From contig BAXV01000003.1 of assembly GCA_001310715.1 (NCBI GenBank), positions 1 through 64,000 of the forward strand: a stretch of DNA of 64,000 bases. Reading direction: 5' to 3'. Positions 40,850 to 50,009 of the stretch are shown here, in pieces. The stretch's first letter is position 1. Every line of letters starts with the position of its first letter. This DNA is from Pseudovibrio sp. JCM 19062 (GTDB taxonomy: Bacteria; Pseudomonadota; Alphaproteobacteria; Rhizobiales; Stappiaceae). Both the position numbers and the translations under genes were made by a program. Under the pieces are notes generated by a model, which made no database searches, was not told where the DNA came from, and worked only from the letters and a program-made list of their open reading frames with translations.

Positions 40850-42697
40850 ATGCCAAACTATCGCTCGCGCACATCCACCCACGGCCGTAACATGGCAGGA
40901 GCCAGAGGCCTGTGGCGTGCAACCGGTGTAAAGGAAAATGACTTCGGTAAGCCAATTATCGCAATCGTCAATTCTTTCACCCAGTTCGTGCCTGGTCACG
41001 TGCATTTGAAAGACCTCGGTCAGCTCGTCGCCCGCGAAGTCGAGCAAGCCGGTGGCATCGCCAAGGAATTTAACACCATTGCAGTCGATGACGGCATCGC
41101 AATGGGCCACGACGGTATGCTCTACTCGTTGCCGTCCCGAGAGCTGATCGCGGACTCCGTTGAATACATGGTCAACGCACACTGCGCCGATGCCATGGTT
41201 TGTATCTCCAACTGTGACAAGATCACCCCGGGCATGTTGATGGCGTCTTTGCGCCTGAACATCCCGACCGTGTTTGTATCCGGCGGTCCCATGGAAGCGG
41301 GCAAAGTCGTGCTTGCAAACGGTGAAAAACGCAAAATCGACCTTGTCGACGCAATGATCGCCGCAGCCGATGACAATGTTTCTGACAGTGATGTTGAGAG
41401 CATTGAGCGCAGCGCATGCCCGACCTGTGGTTCCTGCTCCGGCATGTTCACCGCAAACTCCATGAACTGCCTGACAGAAGCTCTCGGCCTGGCGCTTCCG
41501 GGCAACGGCACAACACTGGCAACCCACTCTGACCGTAAACGCCTGTTTGTCGAAGCTGGTCACCTGATCGTTGATCTGGCAAAACGCTATTACGAGCAGG
41601 AAGACGAGAATGTCTTGCCACGCAACATTGCCAACTTCAAAGCCTTTGAAAATGCAATGATTATGGACATCGCCATGGGCGGTTCCACCAACACAGTTCT
41701 ACACCTGCTGGCCGCAGCGCAGGAAGGTGAAGTGGACTTCACCATGGAAGATATTGACCGCCTGTCTCGCCTCGTACCAGTTCTGTGTAAGGTGGCACCT
41801 TCGATTGCGAACGTGCACATGGAAGATATTCACCGCGCCGGCGGCATCCTTGGTATCTTGGGTGAGCTGGACCGCGCAGGCCTGATTGATACCTCCACAA
41901 AGTCCGTACATGCCAAAGACTTGGCCGAGGCGCTGGAGCGCTGGGACATCAAGCGCACCAACAGTGCAAGCGTGCGCGAGTTCTTCACCGCAGCACCGGG
42001 CGGTGTCCCGACACAAGTCGCGTTCTCCCAAAGCTCCCGCTATGCGGAAGGTGTTGATGATGACCGCGAAAACGGTGTGGTCCGCAACAAAGAACATGCG
42101 TTCTCGCAAGATGGCGGACTGGCTGTTCTCTACGGCAATCTGGCTGAAGACGGCTGTATCGTGAAAACGGCTGGCGTGGATGAGAGCATTCTCAAATTCT
42201 CCGGCCCGGCACGCATTTTTGAATCTCAGGACACCGCAGTAAGTGCGATTTTGACCGGTAAGGTCAAAGAGGGCGACATCGTTCTCATTCGCTACGAAGG
42301 CCCACGCGGCGGTCCGGGCATGCAGGAAATGCTGTATCCAACCAGCTACCTCAAGTCCAAAGGCCTCGGCAAAGCCTGTGCGCTGATCACAGATGGCCGC
42401 TTCTCAGGTGGCTCTTCGGGCCTGTCCATCGGCCACGTCTCTCCGGAAGCTGCTGAAGGCGGCAATATCGCTCTGGTGCACGAAGGTGACATCATCGATA
42501 TCGACATTCCAAACCGTAGGATCGAAGTGCGTCTCTCTGATGAAGACTTCTCCCACCGCCGTGCAGCGATGGAAGCAAAAGGCGATCAGGCATGGAAGCC
42601 ATCCGAAAAGCGCAGCCGTAAGGTCTCCACCGCACTCAAAGCCTACGCGGCTATGACAACCAGCGCCTCCAAGGGCGCTGTCCGCAAGGTTGACTAA
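40850..42697 (+). CDS. ilvD: Dihydroxy-acid dehydratase
   Basis: Iron-sulfur enzyme that dehydrates 2,3-dihydroxy acids to 2-oxo acids in valine, isoleucine and pantothenate synthesis. Intact, 615 residues, the family length. Cluster-ligand motifs are present: [37 protein letters not shown] and the C-terminal [22 protein letters not shown] 40850 follows GAGG at six bases; an in-frame TTG at 40838 is less likely. Stands alone with its own terminator; the 193 bp upstream contain the promoter region and no other gene. Confidence 0.97.
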   Translation: MPNYRSRTSTHGRNMAGARGLWRATGVKENDFGKPIIAIVNSFTQFVPGHVHLKDLGQLVAREVEQAGGIAKEFNTIAVDDGIAMGHDGMLYSLPSRELIADSVEYMVNAHCADAMVCISNCDKITPGMLMASLRLNIPTVFVSGGPMEAGKVVLANGEKRKIDLVDAMIAAADDNVSDSDVESIERSACPTCGSCSGMFTANSMNCLTEALGLALPGNGTTLATHSDRKRLFVEAGHLIVDLAKRYYEQEDENVLPRNIANFKAFENAMIMDIAMGGSTNTVLHLLAAAQEGEVDFTMEDIDRLSRLVPVLCKVAPSIANVHMEDIHRAGGILGILGELDRAGLIDTSTKSVHAKDLAEALERWDIKRTNSASVREFFTAAPGGVPTQVAFSQSSRYAEGVDDDRENGVVRNKEHAFSQDGGLAVLYGNLAEDGCIVKTAGVDESILKFSGPARIFESQDTAVSAILTGKVKEGDIVLIRYEGPRGGPGMQEMLYPTSYLKSKGLGKACALITDGRFSGGSSGLSIGHVSPEAAEGGNIALVHEGDIIDIDIPNRRIEVRLSDEDFSHRRAAMEAKGDQAWKPSEKRSRKVSTALKAYAAMTTSASKGAVRKVD

Positions 42698-42720
42698 GCC
42701 TTGGCGAAATAACAAATGAG

Positions 42721-42756
42721 AAAAGCCCCGCGAAGATCATCTCCGCGGGGCTTTTT
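42721..42756 (+). terminator. Terminator of ilvD
   Basis: AAAAGCCCCGCG pairs with CGCGGGGCTTTTT across a short loop, with T-tracts on both strands, so it may also serve the leftward peroxiredoxin gene. Confidence 0.88.
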
Positions 42757-42779
42757 ATTTGGTGAAACACACTCAGGAG

Positions 42780-43432
42780 CTACGAGCTTGGTGCGTGCAC
42801 ATAACGCAGATAAGGCAGAACGGTTTTCACTGCGCCGAACTTGCTCTCAGCATCTTCTGTAGTCACAGCAGGCGGTACGATCACATCTTCGCCAACAGTC
42901 CAGTTAGCCGGTGTTGCAACACCCTTGGAGGACATTTGCAGTCCATCCAGTGCGCGCAAGATCTCTGCAAAGTTGCGACCCACTGTCATGGGATAGGTCA
43001 TCATCAGCTTCACTTGTTTATCTGGCCCAATGATGAACACGGAACGCACGGTGGCGGAATCTGCAGGTGTCCGGCCATCAGGCAGAACATACTCGGCAGG
43101 CAGCATGTCAAAGGCTTTTGCCATTTCCAATCCTGCATCCGCGACAATTGCAAAATTCGGTTTGGCACCGCCAACAGATTCAATATCAACCTTCCACTTT
43201 TTGTGGTCTTCAACACCGTCGACCGACACGCCAGAACCTTGGTGTTCCGTTTGGCCCACTCGTCACCCAGCTGAGCAACAGCGCCAAATTCAGTGGTGCA
43301 AACAGGAGTGAAATCTTTCGGGTGAGAAAAAAATGATGGCCCAGCCATCACCGACCAATCGTGTAGATTTATATCTCCATGATCAGTCGGAACGGTCAAA
43401 TTAGGGATCGTATCGTTTATGCGCAAAACCAT
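42780..43432 (-). CDS. 1-Cys (Prx6-type) peroxiredoxin
   Basis: Thiol peroxidase that reduces hydrogen and lipid peroxides. Peroxidatic Cys lies in FTPVCTTEFGAVAQL, the PVCTTE motif of the Prx6 group; the C-terminal part (VFIIGPDKQVKLMMTYPMTV, RNFAEILRALDGLQ, TPANWTVGEDVIV) carries the dimerisation extension typical of 1-Cys enzymes. About 217 residues. ATG (43432-43430) has GAGG upstream. Breaks: one base missing near 43363, one extra A in the run at 43325-43331 (WAIIFSHPKDF expected) and one base missing near 43228 (VLGVSVDGVEDHKKW expected). Confidence 0.92.
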
Positions 43433-43666
43433 GACTTGTCCTCTTTTGATAAAAGGCATCAGGACTGAGATAAGGCCGCAATTTGCCTTCTTTCTGCCCG
43501 CCACCATTCTTGTTCAATAATGGGTTCCGCGAAACAATAGAGCTAAACCATAAGCACAGGCCAGCATAATTTTTGCGGGAGAGCTTCGGATTCCTAATGA
43601 CCTCGGAATCTCGTAACTTTGGGAACTGGTATTTGACAAAGCGTAAGTATGAACTAACCGTAAGTT

Positions 43667-44017
43667 ATGGCTTACGAAGAGATTCTTCACGCTTTGGCAG
43701 ATGATACACGCCGCAAGATCTTTGAGGATCTTCGCGCAGGTCCTAAGAATGTCAAAGCGTTATCTCAAACAAAAGGCGTCAGCAGACCGGCTGTTTCCCA
43801 GCATTTGAAAGTGTTGCAACGTGCTGGTTTGGTGGAAGTGCATCAACGCGGAACCTCAAGGTTTTATGCGGTAAGACGTGAGGGTATCACGCCTCTGCGC
43901 GACTACCTTGATCAGTTCTGGGGGGATGTACTGCACGCTTTTGCAAATGAAATTGCCGACCAACAGGAGATGGGGAATGATCGCACCAGTGGTGAAGATG
44001 ATCAAAGTGGACTGTAG
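43667..44017 (+). CDS. ArsR-family transcriptional regulator
   Basis: Intact 116-residue winged-helix protein: LADDTRRKIFEDLRAGPKNV, recognition helix in VSRPAVSQHLKVLQRAGLV and wing HQRGTSRFYAVR. No metal-binding Cys motif, so it belongs to the SdpR-like branch usually paired with AHSA1/SRPBCC genes, as here. It overlaps the downstream gene by 41 bases, which implies co-translation and a shared function. A short direct duplication of GTAAGT surrounds its start (43645-43670) and might hold the autoregulatory operator. Confidence 0.9.
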   Translation: MAYEEILHALADDTRRKIFEDLRAGPKNVKALSQTKGVSRPAVSQHLKVLQRAGLVEVHQRGTSRFYAVRREGITPLRDYLDQFWGDVLHAFANEIADQQEMGNDRTSGEDDQSGL

Positions 44018-44437
44018 CCCGGAAAAGGCCTTCAAGGTTTTCGTAGAGGATCTGAGCAAATGGTGGCCAACCCAGACCCACTCTGTAACCGCATTGGATG
44101 GCGGCGTGCTGCCGGATGTTTTTTGCGAGCAGCATGAGGGTGGCAAGCTCTATGAGGTGGCAAAGGATGGCGCCCGCCATGATTGGGGAACCATCAAGCT
44201 CTATCAGCCACCGAATGCCCTCTCCATTCTCTGGCACATTAACAACCCGGAGAGCATGGCAACCTGTGTTGACGTGACCTTTGAAAAGGACGGGGAAGGC
44301 ACAAAGGTGTCCTGAGTCACCATGATTGGGAAAAGCTCGGTGAAGTCGGCTCCGCAATGCGTGAGAGTTACAACAACGGCTGGGTAAGCGTGTTTGAGAT
44401 GCACTTCAAGCAAGCGTGTAACGCCAGTGTTGGCTAG
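43977..44437 (+). CDS. AHSA1/SRPBCC-domain protein
   Basis: About 153 residues of the START-like hydrophobic-ligand fold: KMIKVDCSPEKAFKVFVED, WWPTQTHSVTALDGG, DWGTIKLYQPPNALSILWH and, after the break, LSHHDWEKLGEVGSAMRES. ATG at 43977 overlaps the arsR-like gene. One c is missing near 44313 (TKVSLSHHDW expected); the true stop is TAG 44435-44437. Partners of SdpR-like regulators often bind a small ligand or act in solvent or metabolite stress; the ligand here is unknown. Confidence 0.85.
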
Positions 44438-44443
44438 CAATAC

Positions 44444-44472
44444 ACCCCTCGCAGATTTGCTCAGCGAGGGGT
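44444..44472. terminator. Hairpin between the AHSA1 gene and the importer operon
   Basis: ACCCCTCGC and GCGAGGGGT form a 9-bp stem with an 11-base loop at the point where two transcription units converge. T-tracts are weak. Confidence 0.6.
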
Positions 44473-44486
44473 AGTGTTCAGGAGCT

Positions 44487-45311
44487 TTAGCCCCGCCAGT
44501 TCAAAAGGGCTTTTTCAGCCCGTCCGATCAACCAACTGACGCACAGCCCCAAAACGGAGAGCATAGCGACACCGACGATCAGCTGGTCTGTGGCAAATAG
44601 GGAGCCAGCCATCAAAACGTAAGCGCCAATGCCGTATTCTGCGCCGATCATTTCTGCGGCAACAAGCAGGATAATGGCGATGCTGGCAGAGATACGGGCA
44701 CCAGAAAGTATGGCAGGCAATGCTCCGGGCAAAATGATCTTCCGCACGATGGAAAGCCAGCTCATGCCGAAGGATTGACCCATTCGGATCAGCCCACGCT
44801 CCACATTATCAACGCCCCCATAAGTGGCGATGACGGTTGGAAAGAAGGTGCCAAACAGGATTGTCGCGACTTTTGAGCCTTCCCCGATGCCAAACCAGAT
44901 AATGAAGAGCGGCAGCAGCGCAATCTTCGGAATTGGAAAAAACGCAGAGGTCAGCGGCAAAAGGCTGGCCCGAGCCAGAGAGAACAAGCCAATCAGCAAT
45001 CCAACCAGAATTCCGAGCACCGTACCGATGCTCCATCCAAAGACAAGCCTGTAAAGACTTGTGCTCACGTGCTTCCAGAGCAAGCCGGACTGATAAAGAT
45101 CGGTGAAGGCCTGATACGCCTCAGATGGTGCAGGCAGAACCAGATTGCTGATGAAACCAGTACGCGACCCGAATTCCCAGAAGAGAACCAGCGCAAGAAA
45201 GACTAATGGAGCCACAAACCGGATCGGGCGCGGCTTAAACCCGCCACCGCGAAACGGAACTTTTTGTCGGGTCGCCTGCACAGTCTTTGCAGGTTCCAGT
45301 AGGTCAGACAT
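44487..45311 (-). CDS. NMT1/SsuA-type ABC importer, permease
   Basis: Intact membrane subunit of about 274 residues in the nitrate/sulfonate/taurine/pyrimidine-precursor transporter class (BPD_transp_1). Helices include FVAPLVFLALVLFWEFG and LGILVGLLIGLFSLA; the EAA-type loop is RMGQSFGMSWLSIVRKIILPGALPAI. MSDLLEP start at 45311, overlapping the ATPase gene end by eight bases; the frame is open 36 bases further up. Third gene of the operon. Confidence 0.9.
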   Translation of the reverse strand: MSDLLEPAKTVQATRQKVPFRGGGFKPRPIRFVAPLVFLALVLFWEFGSRTGFISNLVLPAPSEAYQAFTDLYQSGLLWKHVSTSLYRLVFGWSIGTVLGILVGLLIGLFSLARASLLPLTSAFFPIPKIALLPLFIIWFGIGEGSKVATILFGTFFPTVIATYGGVDNVERGLIRMGQSFGMSWLSIVRKIILPGALPAILSGARISASIAIILLVAAEMIGAEYGIGAYVLMAGSLFATDQLIVGVAMLSVLGLCVSWLIGRAEKALLNWRG

Positions 45312-46071
45312 TGGCAAGCTCCCTGTCGGCTGCAAGTGCCTCTTCACGCATCATCTGCCAAAGTTGTTGTTGAACATCCTCCAGCTCTGCAGCTCGCTCC
45401 CGTCGTTCCTCGAGCGGCATGCGGATCTGGACCACATCGCGGACCTTGCCCGGACGCCGCGATAAAACAATCACCTTGTGCCCAAGACGAACAGCCTCGG
45501 AAAGGTTATGGGTCACGTAGCAGGCCGAGAACCGTTCGCGCGCCCACAGGTCCACCAGATCATCCATTAAGAGCTCACGTGTCTGACTATCCAGCGCAGA
45601 TAGTGGCTCATCCATGAGCAAAAAGGCGGGTCGCACCGCCAACGCACGCGCAATGGCAACGCGCTGCTTCATGCCGCCGGAAAGCTGTCGTGGCAAAGCA
45701 TCACGAAACTCAGAAAGGTTGGTGCGGGCAAGCACATCATTAATGATAGTTTCGCTCTGGCTCTTGGGAAGCTTGTGATCCTCCAGCACGAGAGAAATGT
45801 TACCTGCTACAGAACGCCATGGCAGTAAGGCAAAATCCTGAAAGATGTAGGTGAGGGGATTAAGAGTCTCCTCAGGGACCTGCCCCTCAAGATAAGCAGC
45901 ACCTTGGTTCGGTTCTTCAAGGCCACCCATCAACCGCAACAGTGTGGACTTTCCGCAGCCCGATGGACCGATGATCACAGCGATCTCGCCGGGTTCGAAC
46001 GTCAGGTTGATGTCACTCAACACCTCAACAGAGCCATAGGCGTGGGAGAGGTTTTCAATTGAAATTTTCAT
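45304..46071 (-). CDS. NMT1/SsuA-type ABC importer, ATPase
   Basis: Intact, about 255 residues. Walker A GPSGCGKST, Q-loop IFQDFALLPWRSV, signature LSGGMKQRVAIA, Walker B FLLMDEPLSALD, switch His in YVTHNLSEA. The ATLLPW-like Q-loop is typical of the SsuB/TauB group. Start MKISIENLSHAYG at 46071; the frame extends ten codons further but without a better ribosome site. Confidence 0.92.
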   Translation of the reverse strand: MKISIENLSHAYGSVEVLSDINLTFEPGEIAVIIGPSGCGKSTLLRLMGGLEEPNQGAAYLEGQVPEETLNPLTYIFQDFALLPWRSVAGNISLVLEDHKLPKSQSETIINDVLARTNLSEFRDALPRQLSGGMKQRVAIARALAVRPAFLLMDEPLSALDSQTRELLMDDLVDLWARERFSACYVTHNLSEAVRLGHKVIVLSRRPGKVRDVVQIRMPLEERRERAAELEDVQQQLWQMMREEALAADRELANV

Positions 46072-46097
46072 GTAATCCAACCGGATTATGAGAGGAC

Positions 46098-46124
46098 GCA
46101 TTGCCCGTCAGAAGCGGGCAATGC
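46098..46124 (-). promoter_or_regulatory. Stem-loop between binding-protein and ATPase genes
   Basis: GCATTGCCCG and CGGGCAATGC form a perfect 10-bp stem with a seven-base loop in the 64-bp gap after the binding-protein stop. Such intercistronic stems commonly protect or attenuate the message so that the binding protein is made in excess. Confidence 0.6.
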
Positions 46125-46135
46125 GAAGTGTTGGA

Positions 46136-47155
46136 TTAGAACGTCTCAACGAACCTGGCGTCAACGAGCTTGTCGAGGGTTACACCAGCCGGAACCAGCT
46201 TCTCGCTCTTGAACCAGTTAAGCTGGTCTTCCACGCTGGTCATGTTGAGCGCAGCCCCTTCGTTGACACGCATCGCACCACTGCGGATGGATGGTGCTGC
46301 CCGCTCATAGGGACGGTCCGCATAAACGTACTTATGAATGAGCTTCACCATGTCCTCGGCAGCTGCATCGCCCGCAGACTGGTCAACCAAAGCCGCGTTG
46401 AAGTCAGAAGCACCCTTGGAATAAGCCTCAAGGAACGATTTGATCAGCTCTGGATTGTCAGTCGTGTTCTTAGTGGAGGTGAAAACAGTGGTCACCTGAT
46501 AGCTAGGCACGTAGTCTGACACCTTACCAATCATCTCCACCTCAGGAGACGCAACGAGGCCCTTGGCAATATGCGGAACGATAGTCCACGCATCAATCTG
46601 TCCGCTCTTAAGTGCTCCGATCACAGCCCCAACCTTTTGCAATGGACGAATTCTGATGTCCTTGCGGTCAAAGCCTTCTTTATCGGCGATCTTGTGCGCC
46701 ATATAGTGGAAGGATGAACCGGCAGTGGTCACACCAAAACTTTTGCCAGCTAGATCAGCAGGGGTCTTCAGGCCCCCATCGAAAGCAACTTTGGAAGCAA
46801 GGATCAACTGGCCGTCAACGCCGTCTTCTTCCTGCAAAGCCCCGCCAATCACCTTGATAGCACCTTTGTCCGCAAGGCTGATCAAGCCACCGGAAATCGC
46901 CGTCAGGCCAAAATCAACATCGCCGGAGGCGATAGCAAGTGCCATTGGCTGCGCAGCCTGAAAAAACTTGAACTCAACGTCTAGACCAGCGTCCTTGAAA
47001 TACTCTCTTTCAAACGCAACAAAGTTCGCTGCATGTGAGGTGAAGCGCAGCGCCCCCACTGTAATCTTTTCTGCTGCTGACACTGTGGTCGCAAACGTTC
47101 CGGTCAGCACCGCTGCCCCCACCAAAACGCCACTTAAAATACTGCGTACCGTCAT
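46136..47155 (-). CDS. NMT1/SsuA-type ABC importer, periplasmic binding protein
   Basis: Intact 339-residue secreted protein. Signal peptide TVRSILSGVLVGAAVLTGTF ending near VSAAEK. Family features: ITVGALRFTSHAANFVAFE, EYFKDAGLDVEFKFF, GDVDFGLTAISGGLI, GKSFGVTTAGSSFHYMAH. It belongs to the large THI5/NMT1-SsuA group that takes up sulfonates, nitrate, pyrimidines or thiamine precursors; no neighbouring enzyme reveals the ligand, and no thiamine or sulfonate genes are next to it. First gene of the operon. Start at 47155 is preferred over the in-frame codon 42 bases earlier because the signal peptide begins here. Confidence 0.9.
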   Translation of the reverse strand: MTVRSILSGVLVGAAVLTGTFATTVSAAEKITVGALRFTSHAANFVAFEREYFKDAGLDVEFKFFQAAQPMALAIASGDVDFGLTAISGGLISLADKGAIKVIGGALQEEDGVDGQLILASKVAFDGGLKTPADLAGKSFGVTTAGSSFHYMAHKIADKEGFDRKDIRIRPLQKVGAVIGALKSGQIDAWTIVPHIAKGLVASPEVEMIGKVSDYVPSYQVTTVFTSTKNTTDNPELIKSFLEAYSKGASDFNAALVDQSAGDAAAEDMVKLIHKYVYADRPYERAAPSIRSGAMRVNEGAALNMTSVEDQLNWFKSEKLVPAGVTLDKLVDARFVETF

Positions 47156-47478
47156 CTGAATCCTCTTAAGTGAATCTTGAGAGCGAACGCTCCCCAATCA
47201 AAGCGCAGTCCCGAAAAATAGGTGCTGGTCCCCGAGCAAAACACCCAGGAAAAGCCTTTGCACCTACGAAGCCCCTTGAAAAATAACTGCGCCAATCAAC
47301 TCAATCGTGCATAGATTAGTCATATAACGCAACCCAGAGCACCTGTGACTTGCAATATTCTCAACCAGAGCGGGTCAGGCTTTGTGAGGCTTCGCAGCTA
47401 TATGCTGCGTTCCATGTAAAATTTGGTTAGAAATGTCGTCAGGCTTCTTTGGGGTAATTCATTTGTGTGAAATCCCAG
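47156..47478. other. Intergenic region upstream of the NMT1-type importer operon
   Basis: About 320 bp without a recognisable gene between the leftward importer operon and the trpE(G) terminator. It should contain the importer promoter. I looked for a thiamine-pyrophosphate riboswitch core and found none. Confidence 0.6.
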
Positions 47479-47514
47479 AAAAAAAGGCCGGGAATGATCT
47501 CCCATTCCCGGCCT
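47479..47514 (-). terminator. Terminator of trpE(G)
   Basis: AGGCCGGGAATG (47485-47496) and CATTCCCGGCCT (47503-47514) form a perfect 12-bp stem; on the minus strand six or more T residues follow (47484-47478). Confidence 0.92.
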
Positions 47515-47559
47515 CTGAACTATTCTAATTGATGAGGATAATTTGTCTATTTTCCCCAA

Positions 47560-49721
47560 TCAGCGCTTCGCAAGAAGCTTTTCCATCACGTTTTCAATGA
47601 TCTTGTGACCGCCATCCTGATCAAGCGACATGATCGATTCTGGGTGGAACTGAACAGCAGCAATCGGCTCGCTCTTATGCTCAATAGCCATGATCACACC
47701 GTCCTCGGTCTGCGAGGTCACGTCAAAGCAATCCGGCAGCATATCCCGCTTTGCAAACAGGGAATGATAACGCCCGACAGTGACAGGCGAACTCAGCCCA
47801 TCAAACAGAACGGAGCCGTCCGTAAAGGAGATGAGCGACGGCTTGCCATGCACTGGCACATCGAGCTGATTCAGCTCGCCACCAAACGCTTCTGTCAGCG
47901 CCTGCAGGCCAAGACACACACCAAAAATAGGCAGCTTGCGCGCCCGTGCCCGCTCAATGGTTCCGGCACAGTCAAAGTCTTTGGGTGAACCCGGACCGGG
48001 GGAGAGCACGACCAAATCCGGTTTAACATGGTCAAACACCTCATCCAGCACCGGACTGCGGTAGGTCACAACCTCGGCTCCAGTCTGGCGGAGGTAGTTT
48101 GCAAGCGTATGAACGAAGCTATCCTCATGGTCTACCAGCAAGATCTTCTTGCCCTCGCCGGGTTGTGCTTTAACCACTCCGTCCTCGGAGTTGAACGACA
48201 GGCCAGCCTCACGAACCGCTGCGATCACCGCAGATGCTTTCAGCTCGGTCTCGGCTTCTTCGTCCTCAGGGACACTATCATAGAGCAGGGTCGCACCGGC
48301 ACGGATCTGCGCCACGCCATCCTTGATGCGTACGGTGCGCAAGGTCAGTCCGGTGTTCATGTCGCCATTAAACAGAACTGCCCCAATCGCGCCGCCATAC
48401 CATGCGCGCGGGCTCTTTTCATGGTCCTCAATAAACTGCATGGCCCAACGCTTCGGCGCACCTGTCACCGTCACCGCCCATGCGTGGGAAAGGAACGCAT
48501 CCAGCGCATCCTTGCCATCAAGCAGCGTGCCTTCAACATGGTCCACTGTATGGATCAGGCGCGAATACATCTCGATCTGCCGGCGACCAATCACACGCAC
48601 GGATTCAGGCACGCAGATACGGCTCTTATCATTGCGGTCCACGTCGGTGCACATGGTCAGCTCTGCTTCATCCTTAGCGGAGTTCAGCAGCTTGCGGATC
48701 TGTGCTTCATCCTCAATGGCGTTTTTGCCACGGCGGATCGTACCGGAAATAGGGCAGGTCTCCACACGTCGGCCACCGGTCACCCGCACATACATCTCGG
48801 GCGAAGCGCCGACCAGATATTCGGAATTGCCCAGATTAAAGAAGAAGGAATAAGGCGACGGATTGATCTGCTGCAAACGGCGGGAAACCGCTGATGGCGG
48901 GTTTTCGCAAGGCTCATAGAACACCTGTCCCGGAACCGTCTCGAACAGATCACCGCGCTTGAAGTACTCAACCGCAGAGCGCACCAACTCCGCATATTCA
49001 CCTGGCTCACGGTCACCACGGCCCGGTGTCTCACTGGCAGGCTTGTACGGTGTTTCCTCACCATCGCGCGGCAGGCCATCGGTGGTTTTGCGTTGAACTC
49101 AAAATCGTATTCCAGCACATGCGCCTTGCGGCCATAGTGGTCAACGATCAGGATTTCATCGGGCAAAAACAGCACCATATCGCGCTGGTCATCAGGGCGT
49201 TGAAGCTTCAGATCAATCGGCTCAAACTGGAAGGTCAGGTCGTAGCCAAACGCCCCGTAAAGACCAAGCTGATCATCATCACAGGAAAACAGATCAACCA
49301 GCGCACGGACAACGGAGAACGTGGAAGGCTGACGGGAGCGCTCTTCCTCGGAAAAGGCGCGGTCAGGCTTCTTCACCGTCAGATCAATGCGGTACTCATC
49401 TGCCACAAATTCTGCGATGTCTTCGTGACCCTCCAGCGCACCCTTCACAGCAGGCATCAAAACATGCCCACGCTCATTCAGCGCCTGAATGGTGATTTTC
49501 CGGTCATTGGATTCGATCAGCAGCGGCGGATTGGCCAGCGCCATATCCCAGCGTGTATACCGGCCCGGATATTCGTAGGAAGAAGACAGCACCGCACCGC
49601 GTTGACGGTCCAGCTTGTCCATCCATTCACTTGTACCTGCGGCATAATCAGCATTGCGGCTTTTACGGCGGATAATCACCCCGCCTTTGCTCTTGTAAGT
49701 CCGTTCTGCCGTAATCGGCAT
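47560..49721 (-). CDS. trpE(G): Fused anthranilate synthase TrpE-TrpG
   Basis: Both subunits of anthranilate synthase in one chain of about 720 residues, first step of tryptophan synthesis from chorismate. N-terminal TrpE part includes [51 protein letters not shown] and [14 protein letters not shown]; the C-terminal glutaminase has the nucleophile in GVCLGLQAL and His/Glu in [12 protein letters not shown]. Fusion of this kind is characteristic of Hyphomicrobiales and relatives. ATG (49721-49719) has GGAGG seven bases upstream. One A is missing in a run near 49090, where [10 protein letters not shown] should read [15 protein letters not shown]. Controlled by the leader peptide and attenuator directly upstream. 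Confidence 0.95.
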
Positions 49722-49781
49722 GGTCAATCCTCCGGGTCGTGCACACCTGTTTCCGATGTTTGCGAGGCGGTAGATACAACA

Positions 49782-49809
49782 AAGCCGCCTGCAGGGAATG
49801 CGGCGGCTT
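49782..49809 (-). terminator. trp attenuator (intrinsic terminator in the trpE(G) leader)
   Basis: On the minus strand AAGCCGCC pairs with GGCGGCTT, followed by TTGTTG, 40 bases after the leader peptide stop and 60 bases before the trpE(G) start. Ribosome stalling at the Trp codons upstream would prevent this hairpin from forming. Confidence 0.85.
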
Positions 49810-49849
49810 GGAAATTACAGGTCAACAAGACATGCGTGTTCAGCCACCG

Positions 49850-49897
49850 TCACCGGCGCCACCACCACAGCATGTTTTGCACTTGCATAGTCATCAT
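49850..49897 (-). CDS. trpL: Tryptophan leader peptide
   Basis: A 15-residue ORF reads MMTMQVQNMLWWWRR then TGA: three tandem Trp codons near the end, the classic sensor of a transcription attenuator. It starts 176 bases before trpE(G) on the same strand. A second ATG (49894) and a third (49888) are alternative starts. A possible promoter is TTTGCA-N16-CATAAT on the minus strand at about 49992-49965, in the tail of the preceding argE-like gene; this is tentative. Attenuation of trpE(G) is known in rhizobia. Confidence 0.9.
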   Translation of the reverse strand: MMTMQVQNMLWWWRR

Positions 49898-50009
49898 GCG
49901 GTTCTCATAACCCAAGCTGCGGCCGGGTGCAACTCCTGAAACCAGAATACACCCAGCAATGCAATTATGAGCCCTTCACTCTATCTGCAAAAGGCACCGC
50001 AGATCCGTC

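Noticed and set aside
47156..47478. Thiamine-pyrophosphate riboswitch upstream of the NMT1-type importer
   Set aside because: No CTGAGA core or matching helices were found on the minus strand.
48028..48894. Long rightward frame opposite trpE(G)
   Set aside because: Cys- and His-rich shadow translation with no family features; the opposite strand carries complete TrpE and TrpG motifs.
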